Assembly: GCA_023253795.1 (NCBI GenBank)
Contig: JALRFG010000034.1
Span: forward strand, 1 to 15,039
Length of the DNA stretch: 15,039 nucleotides
Reading direction: 5' to 3'
Source: Methylocystis sp.
GTDB taxonomy: Bacteria; Pseudomonadota; Alphaproteobacteria; Rhizobiales; Beijerinckiaceae
Part shown: one piece after another, positions 13,217 to 15,039 of the stretch
Numbering within the stretch: the stretch's first letter is position 1
How the letters are laid out: the number at the start of each line of letters is the position of its first letter
The notes under the pieces: generated by a model
The model's database searches: none
What the model saw: only the letters and a program-made list of their open reading frames with translations
What the model was told of the DNA's origin: nothing
Program-made: the position numbers and the translations under genes

Positions 13217-14269
13217 TTACTTATTTTCGCTTGCGGCGGGCGCTGTCGCTGGCGCGATTTTGGCCGCGGGCGGCGTCGCGGTGACGGGGGGCGTCGCCGG
13301 CTGTGCGGGCGCAGCCGCCACCGGGGCAGGATTAGTCGCCGCCGGCGCCTTAACGGGAGCCGCAACAGGTTGCGCGGCTATCGGCGCGGCGGCCGGCGTT
13401 GCGGGTTTTTCTTCTGGCTGTTTGATGCCGGAAGCGAGCTGAGCACCCAGCGAGATGACGCGCGCTTCCGTCAGGCGCAGCGCGCAATAGCCGAATTCGG
13501 ACTCTCGCGCGTAGGTGCGACAGACTTCTTCGCGCCACGACGAAAAATCCGCCTGTTCGTGCACGATGAAGGCGCGCAGCGGCTTGTCCGCTTTATTCTT
13601 GTCATAGAGAGCACGAAAATTGCTGCGCACGGTCTTTTCGACCTTCGCACGCGCGCCGAGCATGTCTTCCGCCGTTTTGGGGTCGAACTCCGTTTCGCTC
13701 ATGCCCCACAATCCTTCCGGATCAACACGACAGTCAGCGGATTTGATCTCGCAGATTTTGCCGCCGTTGGTCGCAAGAATGGCGCCGTCGAGCACATCGA
13801 AGGTGAAAGCGCAGCCGGGAAAATCGACTTCGTAGCGACGTAAGCCCGCGCCGCTTTCCTTGGTGGAGAGTTTCAAGGGCGCGCCCGGCGCCTCGTAGCG
13901 GCACTGTTCGCCCGAGCGCGAGAGTCTGTCGCCGACGAAGACCAGTTTGCCGACCTGTAAATCCGTTCCGGGGCGGGTAATCTGAATTTCGCTGCCCGCG
14001 CCGTCGAGCTTGAGCGTTTTGCCTAGAATTGTATCTTCTGACGGCGCTTTCGGCATGACCGCCTTGACCCGCGCTTCGCCCATGCCGCCGGCGTAATTCT
14101 TCGGCTTCGAGGTCGTCACTGTGCCCGCCGGGGTCGGCGCAACGGCGCCCGGCAGCGCCATCTGGGCGTGTGCAGGTGGCGTCGGAGCGGCGGACAGCGC
14201 GAGCCCGATGGCCGCAGCGGAGGCGCAGCAGGCGATGCTTTTGGAATCAGCGGTATTCTGCCTGGCCAT
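13217..14269 (-). CDS. secreted protein with Ala/Pro-rich tail, unknown function
   Basis: 350 aa. An N-terminal signal peptide probably ends at AHA|Q (residues 33-35). A globular part (about 36-280) has six cysteines (EQCRYEAP, DFPGCAFTFD, GKICEIKSADC, EEVCRTYA, FGYCALR would give pairs suitable for disulphides). The final 70 residues are almost only Ala, Pro, Val, Thr and Lys, a low-complexity periplasmic tail or cell-wall-spanning linker. GGAGAG lies 4 nt before the ATG. It is downstream of infC by 42 nt on the same strand and likely co-transcribed; its 3' end faces the permease gene with 29 nt between. I do not recognise a named domain, although similar proteins seem common in Hyphomicrobiales. 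Function unknown. Confidence 0.75.
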   Translation of the reverse strand: MARQNTADSKSIACCASAAAIGLALSAAPTPPAHAQMALPGAVAPTPAGTVTTSKPKNYAGGMGEARVKAVMPKAPSEDTILGKTLKLDGAGSEIQITRPGTDLQVGKLVFVGDRLSRSGEQCRYEAPGAPLKLSTKESGAGLRRYEVDFPGCAFTFDVLDGAILATNGGKICEIKSADCRVDPEGLWGMSETEFDPKTAEDMLGARAKVEKTVRSNFRALYDKNKADKPLRAFIVHEQADFSSWREEVCRTYARESEFGYCALRLTEARVISLGAQLASGIKQPEEKPATPAAAPIAAQPVAAPVKAPAATNPAPVAAAPAQPATPPVTATPPAAKIAPATAPAASENK

Positions 14270-14311
14270 GCGACTCTCCAGCGCCCGGGGTGTTGTGGTG
14301 CGGCTTGCGCG

Positions 14312-14851
14312 TTAGCGCGGCGCCAGCACCATCACCATTTGACGGCCTTCCATCGACGGCTCAAGCTCAACTTTCGCCACGGCGGCCGTTTCCGTCTTGA
14401 CGCGGATCATCAGTCGAAAACCGATGTCCTGATGGGCGATTTCACGGCCACGGAAGCGCAGGGTGACCTTGACCTTGTCGCCTTCCTCGAAGAAGCGCAG
14501 CACGGACTTCATCTTCACGCCGTAGTCGTGCTCATCAATGCCGGGGCGAAGCTTGATTTCCTTAACCTCGACGACCTTCTGCTTTTTGCGCGCTTCAGCC
14601 GCCTTTTTCTGTTCAGCGAAGCGAAAGCGGCCGTAATCGAGGATTTTGCAGACCGGCGGTGCGGAGTTCGGCGCGATCTCGACAAGATCGAGACCTGCGG
14701 CCTCAGCGATCGCCAGCGCTTCCAGCAGTTGTATCGCGCCGTGGTTTTTGCCTTCGGCGTCGATCAGTTGCACCTCGCGTGCGCGAATGTCCCGGTTAAT
14801 GCGCGGCCCCTCCTTTTGGGGCGCCGCAGTGCTCTTCATCGGTCGGCGAAT
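14312..14851 (-). CDS. infC: translation initiation factor IF-3, probable AUU start
   Basis: IF-3 binds the 30S subunit, prevents premature 50S joining and checks the start codon. Both domains are present: the N-terminal INRDIRAREVQLIDAEGKNHG...LDLVEIAPN, the AEQKKAAEARKKQK linker, and the C-terminal KEIKLRPGIDEHDYGVK, FRGREIAHQD and GRQMVMVLAPR. I set the start at ATT (14851-14849), not the ATG at 14839. AAGGAG lies exactly 7 nt upstream of the ATT, whereas the ATG has no close Shine-Dalgarno. Starting there yields MRRPMK, matching the MRRP opening I recall for rhizobial IF-3. The result is 179 aa. AUU starts on infC are classical in E. coli and allow IF-3 to repress its own translation. thrS, often upstream, is not in view. 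Confidence 0.95.
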   Translation of the reverse strand: MRRPMKSTAAPQKEGPRINRDIRAREVQLIDAEGKNHGAIQLLEALAIAEAAGLDLVEIAPNSAPPVCKILDYGRFRFAEQKKAAEARKKQKVVEVKEIKLRPGIDEHDYGVKMKSVLRFFEEGDKVKVTLRFRGREIAHQDIGFRLMIRVKTETAAVAKVELEPSMEGRQMVMVLAPR

Positions 14852-15039
14852 GGAACGTCTCCTTCAATCATCGGCAGCCCCAGCCGTCGGGGCGTTCACC
14901 TTGTGCCTGAGCCTGGGGTCGATCCCACAGGGGCTGGCCGGGGTTGGACAGGAGATTCACGCTCCTGTCGCTTAAGTCAACTGCGTCAACCGCCCAAACC
15001 GGGTTTTTCCCGCCGGGAAGCGGGCGAAAGTCGCCGGTG
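14852..15039 (-). other. infC 5' leader and upstream region
   Basis: 188 nt with no gene seen. On the - strand the order is: TTGACG and TTGACT (14989-14984 and 14980-14975), possible -35 boxes without a convincing -10; an 8-bp perfect hairpin; a CCCC/GGGG short stem near 14878-14893; then the AAGGAG Shine-Dalgarno at 14864-14859. It could hold the infC promoter and a structured leader. Confidence 0.35.
14947..14969. repeat. perfect inverted repeat in the infC leader
   Basis: GACAGGAG - ATTCACG - CTCCTGTC, an 8-bp stem with a 7-nt loop, about 95 nt before the proposed infC start. It has no T tract on either strand, so it is more likely a leader structure or operator than a terminator. Confidence 0.5.

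Noticed and set aside
14930..15000. tRNA-like or riboswitch-like folding upstream of infC
   Set aside because: Only one clear 8-bp hairpin; no T-arm consensus or cloverleaf could be built.
1..15039. CRISPR arrays, insertion sequences, phage or integrase genes
   Set aside because: No regularly spaced repeats, transposase or integrase motifs, or terminal inverted repeats were seen.

Overview
The window looks like a chromosome segment of a methylotrophic or methanotrophic alphaproteobacterium (Methylocystis/Beijerinckia/Methylobacterium-type). The reasons are a complete fhcB-A-D-C operon for tetrahydromethanopterin/methylofuran-linked formaldehyde oxidation, a pqqA precursor-peptide gene, a gene set of the kind that accompanies PQQ alcohol/methanol dehydrogenases, an IF-3 whose N-terminus begins like rhizobial IF-3, and generally high GC. 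Genus cannot be fixed from the sequence alone.

Layout. (1) 1-734, + strand: 3' part of a regulator that fuses an AraC-type DNA-binding domain to a C-terminal LOV blue-light domain; its beginning lies outside the window. (2) 735-1585: two small membrane-peptide genes (27 and 66 aa), each with a Shine-Dalgarno sequence and a good intrinsic terminator, separated by an unusually AT-rich stretch. (3) 1616-6328, - strand: fhcB, fhcA, fhcD and fhcC, all overlapping, followed by a 71-aa conserved-looking small gene. The strong hairpin at 1543-1583 can serve as terminator from both sides. (4) 6329-6745: a 417-bp divergent control region with repeats and a candidate pqqA promoter. (5) 6746-13187, + strand: pqqA with its own terminator, then a di-haem cytochrome c peroxidase/MauG-like protein, a NarL-type sensor kinase, a periplasmic binding protein, a YVTN beta-propeller, an ABC ATPase and an ABC-2 type permease. 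The last four are coupled by ATGA overlaps or a 10-bp gap. (6) 13217-14851, - strand: infC (translation initiation factor IF-3), which appears to start at a rare AUU codon, followed by a secreted Ala/Pro-tailed protein of unknown function.

How the parts fit. PQQ-dependent dehydrogenases oxidise methanol in the periplasm to formaldehyde. The H4MPT pathway takes the C1 unit to formyl-H4MPT, and the Fhc complex releases it as formate. The pqqA gene and the PQQ-associated ABC/propeller/peroxidase/kinase cluster sit divergently from fhc, so the centre of the window is a C1-oxidation island. The ABC set resembles, as far as I can recall, the components implicated in lanthanide handling in Methylorubrum extorquens (lut genes), but that assignment is an inference. 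No mobile element, CRISPR array, tRNA or rRNA was seen.
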